Shown here one piece after another: positions 35,100 through 43,177 of a stretch of 64,000 bases of DNA. Position 1 is the stretch's first letter, and each line of letters starts with the position of its first letter. The DNA comes from Verrucomicrobiota bacterium (lineage in GTDB: Bacteria; Verrucomicrobiota; Verrucomicrobiia; Opitutales; UBA953): the NCBI GenBank assembly GCA_003569205.1, contig BGOK01000004.1:62001-126000 (forward strand), written 5' to 3'. The translations under genes were made by a program, and so were the position numbers. The notes beneath the pieces are model-generated. The model did not search any database and was not told the origin of the DNA. It worked only from the letters and a program-made list of their open reading frames with translations.

Positions 35100-37583
35100 T
35101 TAGCGCGACCGGAATAGGTCGCTAGTCATACACTCGAAGACGAGGCTACGCAGGCCGAGGCCCTGCTGCTTCACCTTCTCGTGGATGCGGTCGATGGCGA
35201 ACTCGTCGGCGGGCTCCATGAGGCGCCCGGTGCTGTAGGCGAGTAACTGGCGAATCAGGTGGCGGGTGAACTGTTCTTCGCGCTTCTGGTGTAGGATGTC
35301 GCGGAAGCCGGCGAAGTCTTTGTAGGTCTCGCCGGAGGCGAACTCGCCAGAGGTGTCGATCTTGGGCGCCGCACCCGTCTTCGGCTTCGGATAGGTGCTA
35401 CGCCAGCGGCCGACCGGGTCAAAGGACTCCAAGCTGAAGCCGAGCGGGTCGATCTTACGATGGCACTCGGCGCAGGCGCGGTCGATACTGTGCTTGGCGA
35501 GGCGCTCGCGGATTGTGGTCGTGCCGCTGACGTCGGGTTCGATGGCGGGCACAACATCCGGTGGCGGTGGCGGCTTGATGCCGAGGATGTTCTCGCTGAC
35601 CCAGGCCCCGCGGGTGACGGGCGAGGTTTCGACCCCGTTGGCGCTGACCGTCAGCACGGCCGCCATGCCGAGCAGGCCACCGCGGTGCTTGTCGTCCTTG
35701 AGACTGACCTTCTGAAAGCCGTCGGCCAGGCGCAGGGTCTTCTGCGCGGGTAGGTTGTAGTGCTTCGCGAGCTTCTTGTCCACGAAGGTGTGCTCTGCGT
35801 ACAGAAATTGGGTCACCGGGCGGTTCTCCTTGAGCATTTCGCTAAAGAATAAACGCACCTCGGCTTTCATCGACGCGGGTAGGTCTTCGGCGTAGTAGGC
35901 GCGATTCGATTCGCGTGGGGGTGGCATGCCACCGAGGTCCCGCAGGTTCAGCCAGCTGTCGAGGAAGCCGTTGATGAAGCCATTGACGCGTTCATCGGCC
36001 AGCAGGCGGGCGATTTCCTTCTTCAGTTCCGCATCGCCAGTGAGTTTGCCCGAAGCGGCGGCGGCGAACAGGGCCTCATCGGGCGGAGCGGCCCAAAGGG
36101 CGTAGGCGAGGCGGGTGGCGAGGTCGTCAGCCTGTAGACGTCGGTCGCTCTCCTTAGTGACCTCGCTGAGGTAAAGGAACGAAGGCGAGCAGAGGATGAG
36201 TTTGACCACGTCGAGCGCGGCCTGGCGCGGTGCGGCTTTTTCGGCGAGCCGCTTTTCGTACATGGTGCGAATCGACGTGCGGTCGGCGTCCTGGAGCGGA
36301 CGGCGGTAAGCTTTCGTCGCAAAGGCGAGTAGCTGGTCAAGTGCGCGTCCTGGCTGAAAGCCCTCCTTGCCGAAAACGGCGATCTCCTCGGCACCGCCCA
36401 TTGGTTCGGCCACCGGGCCCTGGATGACGATCTCGCTGATACGGATGTGCGGCAATTTACCTTCCTTGAGAATGTGTGAGCGACCGACGCCCGAGGAGCC
36501 GACCGGCGTCGAGAACTCCTTCTCGTAGCGTTTATTAATCGTCAGCACTGAGGCGCGCGATTCATAGGGGCCGTTCGGGAAGATGAAGCGCGGGGTCTGG
36601 CCGGCCTCGAGCCAGACGCGGAACTTCAGCCGGGTCGGCACTTTATCGGGCACCACGCTGCTGGCGAGCAGTGGCTCGATGGCCTGCGGGTAATGGATGT
36701 GACCCTTGGTGATATCGCCGGGCACGATGCCGAGGATGAAAGGCTCCGAGAGGTCGATGCCGAAGATAGCAGGATCGTAATGCGTGTCGCGATGCATGGC
36801 TGTCGCCTCGACCTCGATGTCGTAGAGTCCGGAGACCGTCACGCCTTGCCTGAAGTCCTCGATGTGGCCGTAGCCGCCCTGGCGGGTGTCGGTGTTCGGC
36901 TGTTCATATATATTGAGGTAGCGGAAGTTGAAGGCGCTCTTATGTGAGCCCGTTAGCTCTTCGTACTGGATGAAGTTGCTGTTAAAACGCCAGGTCTTCG
37001 GCGCGGTGGCCGGCTTCCCAAGGCGGGTTTCGACGAGACGGTTGGCCGACAGGAAATACTGGTCGACCAGGAAGCCCGAAGTCACCAGCGACTGGCCGAT
37101 GGTATCCAGGTGGCGGGCGGTCTTTTCCTTGGGAAAGTCGGCGGTTAGCCCGAGGGTGTCGATGCGGCGACCGAACAAGGTCGCGAGCGTGTTCTCATAC
37201 TCGCGGTTGGAGAGCCGGCGCAGGACGGTGCGTGAGCCGGAACTCTGCAGTGAAGCCTGCGCCGCCGCGGTGCCGTCACGCAGGGTGCGGATCATCGCGA
37301 GGCGCTCGTCGTCGCTGGGCTGGTCGGCCTTCTTGGGCGGCATCTCGCGCAAAGTCAGTTGGTCGATGATGTCGCGCGCCTCAATCGCCGCGGGAAGCGT
37401 CTTCAACGGCAGTGTAAACTTATCGAAGGAACGGTCGCCCTTGTGGGTGGCGGCATCGTGGCACTCCATGCAGTAGCGGTTTAGGAACTGCTCCACTTGC
37501 TTCGCCGGCGCCTCGGCGGCGGGTAGGAGGCCAGCCGTAAAGACAGTGGCGATGACCAGTAGGGCCCGTCGAGCGGACGCCAT
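35100..37583 (-). CDS. DUF1587/DUF1595/DUF1592/DUF1588/DUF1585 diheme protein
   Basis: 827 residues from the ATG at 37581-37583 (MASARRALLVIATVF signal); an upstream in-frame ATG at 37610 is less likely. The order of domains known from Planctomycetes is seen: an N-terminal cytochrome c motif CMECH (38-42), DUF1587 (about 95-160), DUF1595, DUF1592 (roughly 470-600, NGFLDSWLNLRDLGGMPP), DUF1588 with a second motif CAECH (704-708, followed by RKIDPLGFSLESFDPVGRWR) and DUF1585 at the end. It pairs with the DUF1552 gene that starts upstream, 48 bases away, as in other genomes. Substrate unknown. Confidence 0.9.
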   Translation of the reverse strand: MASARRALLVIATVFTAGLLPAAEAPAKQVEQFLNRYCMECHDAATHKGDRSFDKFTLPLKTLPAAIEARDIIDQLTLREMPPKKADQPSDDERLAMIRTLRDGTAAAQASLQSSGSRTVLRRLSNREYENTLATLFGRRIDTLGLTADFPKEKTARHLDTIGQSLVTSGFLVDQYFLSANRLVETRLGKPATAPKTWRFNSNFIQYEELTGSHKSAFNFRYLNIYEQPNTDTRQGGYGHIEDFRQGVTVSGLYDIEVEATAMHRDTHYDPAIFGIDLSEPFILGIVPGDITKGHIHYPQAIEPLLASSVVPDKVPTRLKFRVWLEAGQTPRFIFPNGPYESRASVLTINKRYEKEFSTPVGSSGVGRSHILKEGKLPHIRISEIVIQGPVAEPMGGAEEIAVFGKEGFQPGRALDQLLAFATKAYRRPLQDADRTSIRTMYEKRLAEKAAPRQAALDVVKLILCSPSFLYLSEVTKESDRRLQADDLATRLAYALWAAPPDEALFAAAASGKLTGDAELKKEIARLLADERVNGFINGFLDSWLNLRDLGGMPPPRESNRAYYAEDLPASMKAEVRLFFSEMLKENRPVTQFLYAEHTFVDKKLAKHYNLPAQKTLRLADGFQKVSLKDDKHRGGLLGMAAVLTVSANGVETSPVTRGAWVSENILGIKPPPPPDVVPAIEPDVSGTTTIRERLAKHSIDRACAECHRKIDPLGFSLESFDPVGRWRSTYPKPKTGAAPKIDTSGEFASGETYKDFAGFRDILHQKREEQFTRHLIRQLLAYSTGRLMEPADEFAIDRIHEKVKQQGLGLRSLVFECMTSDLFRSR

Positions 37584-37631
37584 GGGTCGGAATGCCGGAA
37601 TAAAATACACGTCAGCGGTCGAGGCCGGGGT

Positions 37632-38903
37632 TCAGGAGAACCGCCCCGTACTGCTGCCGAAGGCTGCCGTTTCCACGCCCATCTTTTGGGCGATATCGAC
37701 GAAGAGGTTGCAGAGCGGAACCTTGTGCCTGACCTCGCGCGCGACTTCGCGGAAGCGGCCATGCTGGTAGCCGCCGCCCGCGAGCAAGATCGGCAGGTCG
37801 GTGTTCCGGTGCGAGTTGGCGTCGCCCATGCCGCTGCCGAATAACACCGTGGTGGAGTCGAGCAGGGTGCGTTCGCCGTCCTTCAGCTGCGCGAGGCGTC
37901 CAACGAACTTACCATACTGTTCGATCTGATAGCGCTCGAGGGTGATGAGGGCGGCGATGGACTCGGCGGAGTTGCCGTGGTGGGAGAGGCCGTGATAGTC
38001 CTTTTTGATGCCGAGATTCTGGGGCAGGAAGTCGCCGCCGACTTCCAACGTGGCGATGCGGGTGCTGTCGGTGTGCAAGGCGAGCGCGATGAGCTCATAC
38101 ATGAGCGGTAGGTCGTCGACTGCGTTACGGTTGGCTGGCTTGCTGAAGGGCGCCGCCGGCTTGGGGAGATGGGTCCAGCGCTGACGCAGTTCGAGGCGCT
38201 TTTCGACATCGCGTACGGACGTGAAGTACTCTTCGAGTTTGGCCTTATCCTCTTGGTTGACCTGTCCGGAGAGGCGCTTCGCCTCTTCGCGTACGGAATC
38301 CAAGATCGAGGCCTGCACGTGATTTTCTTGTTCGCGACGGACGCGACGGTCCGCGGAGTCGCTGACGAAAAGCTTGTCGAATAGTTCGGCCGGGTTGGTG
38401 ATCGGCGGCACGCGAACGCCGGACTTCGTCCAGGCGAGCTGGCAACCGCCGTGGATGCCGCCCTCGGAGCCGACGGTGAGAGAGGAGAATCTGGTCTGGT
38501 GACCGAGCTCCTCGGCGAGGAATTGGTCGAGCGAGACGTTGCCGTCTGGGCGATTCTGCGCCTCAGAATTAAGCACACCGGAAAGGAAGGAGTGCACCGC
38601 GAAGTGGCCGCCTTTGACGCCGTGGTCGAGGCCACGGAAAACGGTCATGAGTTCGCGATGCGCCCAGATGGGCTCCAACAGGGTCGTCTTTTCGTACTCG
38701 CGTCCGGTGGTGGTCGGGAAAAACTTCTTGGTCTGGTAGCCGAGCAGGTTGCCGATTGCCACGAAGCGGCGGGCGCCGATGCCAGCACCTTTGTCCACCT
38801 GCACGGTGGGGTTGCCGCTGAGGGCCTTCGCGCTGAGCGAGCATAAGCCAGGGAGGGCCAGGGTGGCTCCCAAGGAACGGAGGATGAAACGTCGACGATT
38901 CAT
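37632..38903 (-). CDS. DUF1552 protein (Tat-exported)
   Basis: 423 residues from the ATG at 38901-38903, which starts a Tat signal (MNRRRFILRSLGATLALPGL); a longer reading from 38960 is rejected. DUF1552 markers are FRGLDHGVKGGHFAVHSFLSG, SLDQFLAEELGHQTRFSSLT, the SHHGN segment and LLDSTTVLFGSGMGDANSH near the C-terminus. It is co-directional with the DUF1592 gene and takes the place DUF1501 holds in the other modules. The 234 bases upstream hold a terminator for the next operon and possibly its own promoter. Confidence 0.9.
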   Translation of the reverse strand: MNRRRFILRSLGATLALPGLCSLSAKALSGNPTVQVDKGAGIGARRFVAIGNLLGYQTKKFFPTTTGREYEKTTLLEPIWAHRELMTVFRGLDHGVKGGHFAVHSFLSGVLNSEAQNRPDGNVSLDQFLAEELGHQTRFSSLTVGSEGGIHGGCQLAWTKSGVRVPPITNPAELFDKLFVSDSADRRVRREQENHVQASILDSVREEAKRLSGQVNQEDKAKLEEYFTSVRDVEKRLELRQRWTHLPKPAAPFSKPANRNAVDDLPLMYELIALALHTDSTRIATLEVGGDFLPQNLGIKKDYHGLSHHGNSAESIAALITLERYQIEQYGKFVGRLAQLKDGERTLLDSTTVLFGSGMGDANSHRNTDLPILLAGGGYQHGRFREVAREVRHKVPLCNLFVDIAQKMGVETAAFGSSTGRFS

Positions 38904-39085
38904 TTTAGGGGGCAGGCAACTAAAGGGGTACCCTTGTTTTGTGCCAGCCGGACAAGCCAATGCGAGCCTTTCCTTGGCTGTCGGGGAGTCGTTTTTGAGG
39001 CGTCGCGCATGGGGTCCTGCCTGTTATTGACCGCTTGATAGGCCCTTTGTTCCGAAGGGTGGCGCTATCCTATTGATTTGGTTTC

Positions 39086-39117
39086 CAAACAAAACGGCCC
39101 GCCGAGTGGCGGGCCGT
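39086..39117 (-). terminator. Rho-independent terminator of the ECF-sulfatase operon
   Basis: On the minus strand a stem ACGGCCCGCC/GGCGGGCCGT (39094-39103 with 39108-39117, loop four bases) is followed by TTTTGTTTGG. It starts 20 bases beyond the stop of the sulfatase at 39138. The 19 bases at 39086-39104 are identical to those at 47125-47143. Confidence 0.85.
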
Positions 39118-39137
39118 GAGGGAGGGGCTCTGGGGGG

Positions 39138-40727
39138 TTACCGCTTCTTCTTGGCGGTCAGTTTTGGTGGCTCCGGGATCTCGTACTGTTTCTTGAGCGC
39201 AATAAGGCGTGCCTTGAGTCGCTCGACTTCCCCTGCGTATGCGGGGTTTTTGTAGGCATTGTGCATTTCTTGGGGGTCGTTCTTAAGGTCATAGAATTCC
39301 CAGGCGTCGTAGTCGTAGAAGTGGATGAGTTTGTAGCGTTCATCCCGCACGCCCATATGGCGCGGCATATTATATTCGCCGCGGGCTTTCGGAGTACCGC
39401 CGTCGTAATAGGTGTAAAGAACGTCCTTGCGCCAGTCGGCTGGGGTGGCGCCGCCGAGTAACGGTTGAAGTGCTAGGCCATGTACCTCCTTGGGTACGGC
39501 GAGTCCGACCACCGAGAGAAGCGTCGGAGCCAGGTCGATGTTCTGGACCAGCGCGTCGACGCGCGTACCCGGGTTGATATTTCCGGGCCAGCGGATCAGG
39601 AGCGGGAACTTAAAACTTTCTTCATACATCCAGCGCTTCTCTGCCCAGCCATGCTCACCGGTAAAGAAGCCCTGATCGGAAGCATAGATGACGATGGTGT
39701 TCTTGCTTAAGCCGGATTCATCAAGATAGGCGAGGATGCGCCCCACGTTCGCGTCAAGGCCGTCCACGCAGCGGACGGTGTCCGCGATGTAACGCTGATA
39801 CGCGTAGCGAACGCCGTCCTTGCCGTTGAGTTTACCAGCGGCTTTCAATCGGGCGTATTCGCGATTACGAGGGTCGTAGGCCTTGTGCCAGACCGCACGT
39901 TGGGCAGCGTTCATATCCTCAAGGAAGTGAGGCATTTTTTTAGGGTCTGCAGCGAGCTCTTCCTGGGTTGGGCCGATATTGAGTCCGGGTCCGTCCATAC
40001 CGCTGATTTTCATCCAAGTATCCGCCACGAACGGCTGGCGGGTGGCGTAATTATCGAACAACGAAGGAGGTTCCGGGAAGGTCACGCCGTCGTAGGAGGC
40101 CATGTCTTTAAGGGCAGGGGTGCGCGGCGTGTGGGGAGCTTTGAATTGAGCGCAGAGCAGGAAGGGTTTCGCGTCGTTCCGTTGCTTCATCCAGGCGATG
40201 GCTTTGTCGGTGATGATGTCGGTCGAATAGCCTTCGCTTTTGGAGGGGCCAGCGGAGCTGATGAATTCCGGGTTGTAATAAGAACCTTGGCCGCCGGAGC
40301 CTGATAGGACATCCCAGTGCTGGAACTCATCGGTCGGATTACCCTTCAGGTGCCACTTGCCGATGACGGCGGTCTGATACCCAGCCTTGCCCAGCTCGCG
40401 GGAGTAGACCCATTGTTTGCCGTTCCATTTGGAGCTGTTACCCAAGACGCCGTTGGCGGTGCTATGTTTGCCGGTCAGGAAGGACGCACGGCTCGGGCAG
40501 CAGATTGAATTACCGACGAATGCGTGGGTGAAGATCGCGCCCTCATGCGCAATCCGGTCGAGGTTCGGCGTCTTGTTGATGGAGCCGTCATAGGCCCCGA
40601 TCGCGCGCAGTGCGTGATCGTCGCTGAATAGGAAGAGGATATTAGGCCTCGCAGCGACATCGGCCGCGTGGAGTGGCGTGAGAGGTATCAACGCCAGGGC
40701 GATGAAGAGGGTGCAGAGGAAATTCAT
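39138..40727 (-). CDS. Sulfatase (last gene of ECF-controlled operon)
   Basis: 529 residues, signal peptide about 1-22. The metal Asp pair is at 36-37, the modification motif is CCPSR at 76-80 (Cys76 modified), GKWHLKGN gives Lys124 and His126, and ASDQGFFTGEHGW replaces the usual DNG with DQG. The CCPSR and EHGW pattern resembles sulfatases acting on heparan/glycosaminoglycan-type or mucin sugars, but this is a weak hint. It starts inside the 3' end of the esterase gene, and a rho-independent terminator follows. Confidence 0.92.
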   Translation of the reverse strand: MNFLCTLFIALALIPLTPLHAADVAARPNILFLFSDDHALRAIGAYDGSINKTPNLDRIAHEGAIFTHAFVGNSICCPSRASFLTGKHSTANGVLGNSSKWNGKQWVYSRELGKAGYQTAVIGKWHLKGNPTDEFQHWDVLSGSGGQGSYYNPEFISSAGPSKSEGYSTDIITDKAIAWMKQRNDAKPFLLCAQFKAPHTPRTPALKDMASYDGVTFPEPPSLFDNYATRQPFVADTWMKISGMDGPGLNIGPTQEELAADPKKMPHFLEDMNAAQRAVWHKAYDPRNREYARLKAAGKLNGKDGVRYAYQRYIADTVRCVDGLDANVGRILAYLDESGLSKNTIVIYASDQGFFTGEHGWAEKRWMYEESFKFPLLIRWPGNINPGTRVDALVQNIDLAPTLLSVVGLAVPKEVHGLALQPLLGGATPADWRKDVLYTYYDGGTPKARGEYNMPRHMGVRDERYKLIHFYDYDAWEFYDLKNDPQEMHNAYKNPAYAGEVERLKARLIALKKQYEIPEPPKLTAKKKR

Positions 40728-41571
40728 TTTTTCGTTCGATGTATTCTAGGGCTTTTGAGAGTGATTCGGCGTTGCAGAGGTTATGGCGCATGTCGGGGAC
40801 GTCGATGAGCAGGGCGTTAAAGCCCTCGGGCTTATATCCGCCGGCATAGATATCCTTGATGTAATGGTTCCGGAAGTCACCCGGCCCGGTGATGAAGACG
40901 AACCGTACGCTCTTCTTGGCTTCAAGTGCGCGCTTGGCGTCGGGGATCCCGCCGTAGTCTGAACTTTTCTTGAATTCCTCGTCGGTCACGGCGACGCGTG
41001 GGACCGGTTTGTAGAAGTCAGCGCCGCAGCTTTGAATCGTCCCGCGCCAGGTTTCCGGGTGCTTGAAGGCCGACATGCCAGCCACGCGGGCGCCGCCGGA
41101 GTATCCGGCCACGTAAATCCGTTTCGGGTCGATAGGGTAGTACTTCTTGATCAGCAGGGCGGAGGTGAGGGCTCGGGCATCCCGAAGTCCGAGCGACTCC
41201 TTGTTTCCCGCATTCTGGGGCGCGATATAGATGAGCTTGTGTTCGTCCAGGACAGGAATCCATGTCGCCGGACAGCCCATCTTGGCTTGCGGCCCGCTGA
41301 TGAAAACCACGACCCCGTAGGTCGCTTGCGGAGTAAAGTCAGCGGGCAGTCGGATATGGAAAGTCTCCTTAGCGCTCTCCAGCTTCACAGTATTATCGGG
41401 CAACGGAGGCAGCGGGTCAGGGCAGCCGACGGTCAGGCCTTTGCCGGGAAGAAGCGGGGGAGGTGTCCCGGGTTTAATCCAAGGATTGGTCTCGTCCTGC
41501 TTGCCTGCCCGCAAGAGGGCGGGTGAAATAAGGGCACAGGTGACGAGGAGCAGGCGTAAGAGGATCGTCAT
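40642..41571 (-). CDS. Secreted alpha/beta hydrolase (esterase), probably frameshifted at its end
   Basis: 309 residues as read, signal peptide about 1-21. The nucleophile elbow is GYSGG with Ser158 and the His candidate is in VPDMRHNLCN. It is probably an acyl esterase. As read it overlaps the next sulfatase by 86 bases. The last 24 residues after KALEYIERKNEF look random, and the overlap begins at a run of six A. One further A would give CGA AAA AAA TGA, ending the protein at an ATGA overlap with the sulfatase start, as at 14307, 33553, 46476 and 58360. The true end is therefore probably near 40725. Confidence 0.75.
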   Translation of the reverse strand: MTILLRLLLVTCALISPALLRAGKQDETNPWIKPGTPPPLLPGKGLTVGCPDPLPPLPDNTVKLESAKETFHIRLPADFTPQATYGVVVFISGPQAKMGCPATWIPVLDEHKLIYIAPQNAGNKESLGLRDARALTSALLIKKYYPIDPKRIYVAGYSGGARVAGMSAFKHPETWRGTIQSCGADFYKPVPRVAVTDEEFKKSSDYGGIPDAKRALEAKKSVRFVFITGPGDFRNHYIKDIYAGGYKPEGFNALLIDVPDMRHNLCNAESLSKALEYIERKNEFPLHPLHRPGVDTSHATPRGRCRCEA

Positions 41572-41591
41572 CGGGTCGCCTTTGTCGGCTT

Positions 41592-43145
41592 TTATTTCTT
41601 TTCCGTGCGATTGGCTTTACGTTTCGCGACCTTGTCGTCGCCTCCGGAAGGTTTGGCTTCACCTTCTTCGCCTGCTTCGGTCGCAAGCCCTCCGGACTTG
41701 TCCAATGACGGATAGTTGGCCACAGCTTTGGCCAGCTGGGCCGGATTACCGCGAACGTCAAAAGCTGCGAGGCAATGGTCATGGGTTTCGATCATCCATT
41801 GACGTAGGCGATCCTGGTATTTCTTCGCGACGGCTTGTTGACTAGGGTCTTGGATGAGATTCTTGAGGCAGCCGGGATCTTTCTGGAGGTCATAGAACTC
41901 CTGCGGGACACGATGGCGGAACATCTCCACGCGCGCTTGGATCGCGGGGTCGGTCTTGCCGGCTTCTTCCATCGCGGCGAAGGTCAGGCCTTCATTGTTG
42001 TTCTTGTATTTGAATTTCCCGTCGGAAAAGGCATTGAAGATATAGGCATATTGCCCGTCTTGGATGCAACGCATCGGCTTGGCTGGCCCGCCGATGGTGT
42101 AATCGATTTGGGTGAAAACAAAATCGCGGCCGGCCTGGTCGCCGCCTTTGAGTAGGGGGACGAGGGAGCGACCGTCGAGCCCGGCGGGAAGCGGCAGGCC
42201 CGTGGCGTCCATGAAGGTGGCGAAGAAATCGACCTCGGAGACGAAGTGCGTCTTGTCCACGGAGCCGGGTTTGGTGATGCCCGGCCAGCGCACGAGCATC
42301 GGCGTCCGATTGCTCGCCACGTAGGTGTTCGCCTTGGCGAAGGGGAACGACGAACCGTTGTCCGTGATGAAGACGACCATCGTATTGCCCGCCAAGCCTG
42401 AATCTTCGAGCGCTTGGAGCACACGGCCGACCGTGTCATCCAATCGGCGGACTGAGTTCAAGTAGTGTGAATATTCGATGCGGACTTTCGGTAGGTCGGG
42501 AAGGTAAGGAGGGACGATGACTTCTTCTGGCTTAAAGAGGCGGGAGGGCACTTCTTCACCGTTTTTCTTTTTGCCTTCCGGGTCGTAGAAAGGGCGATGG
42601 GGGTCATGAGAATTCACCATGAAGTAGAAAGGTTTTTTCTGGCTTTTGCATTGGGCGAAAAACTCTTGCGCATAGTCATGGTATTTCTTCGGGCTGCGGC
42701 CGGCGCCTAGCTCCGCATAGTCATGGACAAAGTCCCACTTGAAACTCGGATCTGGGGTCGAGTGGCTGACTTTACCCAGCACTCCGGTGAGGTAGCCTGC
42801 ATTCTTAAAAGTACCGAAGACGGTGGGGATGGGTTTGGGCAGTTTGTTGAAGCCGAAAAGTCCGCTATTATGACCATAGCGTCCGGTGGCGATGATGCTA
42901 CGACTTGGGCAACAGATGGCGTTATTGACGAAGCCATGCTGGAAACTGAGGCTTTGGGTTGCGAGCTTGCTCAGGTTCGGAGTGACGTTCGCTACTTTGC
43001 CGTCCAGAAAGTCCATGACCTCATTGCCGAGGTCGTCGGCGGTGATGAGCAGGACGTTGAGCGGCGGCTCGGCGGCGCGAAGCGACGCGAGCGACGCGAG
43101 CGACGATAGGACCAAGGCGGCCAGGAGGGTGGATGCGATTTTCAT
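41592..43145 (-). CDS. Sulfatase (heparan N-sulfatase/sulfamidase-like group)
   Basis: 517 residues from the ATG at 43143-43145, which opens a signal peptide (MKIASTLLAALVLSSLASL). A longer reading to 43463 lies antisense-free but inside the esterase gene upstream and is rejected. The Asp pair is at 37-38, the modification motif is CCPSR at 78-82, Lys125 and His128 are in GKVSHST, and DNGSSFPFAKANTY follows. The layout resembles sulfamidase- and iduronate-sulfatase-type enzymes, but substrate cannot be assigned. It is 32 bases downstream of the sialate-O-acetylesterase-like gene and 20 upstream of the esterase. Confidence 0.92.
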   Translation of the reverse strand: MKIASTLLAALVLSSLASLASLRAAEPPLNVLLITADDLGNEVMDFLDGKVANVTPNLSKLATQSLSFQHGFVNNAICCPSRSIIATGRYGHNSGLFGFNKLPKPIPTVFGTFKNAGYLTGVLGKVSHSTPDPSFKWDFVHDYAELGAGRSPKKYHDYAQEFFAQCKSQKKPFYFMVNSHDPHRPFYDPEGKKKNGEEVPSRLFKPEEVIVPPYLPDLPKVRIEYSHYLNSVRRLDDTVGRVLQALEDSGLAGNTMVVFITDNGSSFPFAKANTYVASNRTPMLVRWPGITKPGSVDKTHFVSEVDFFATFMDATGLPLPAGLDGRSLVPLLKGGDQAGRDFVFTQIDYTIGGPAKPMRCIQDGQYAYIFNAFSDGKFKYKNNNEGLTFAAMEEAGKTDPAIQARVEMFRHRVPQEFYDLQKDPGCLKNLIQDPSQQAVAKKYQDRLRQWMIETHDHCLAAFDVRGNPAQLAKAVANYPSLDKSGGLATEAGEEGEAKPSGGDDKVAKRKANRTEKK

Positions 43146-43177
43146 CTTTAGGTGGGCGTTCGGTAGGGGCCTGAGGA

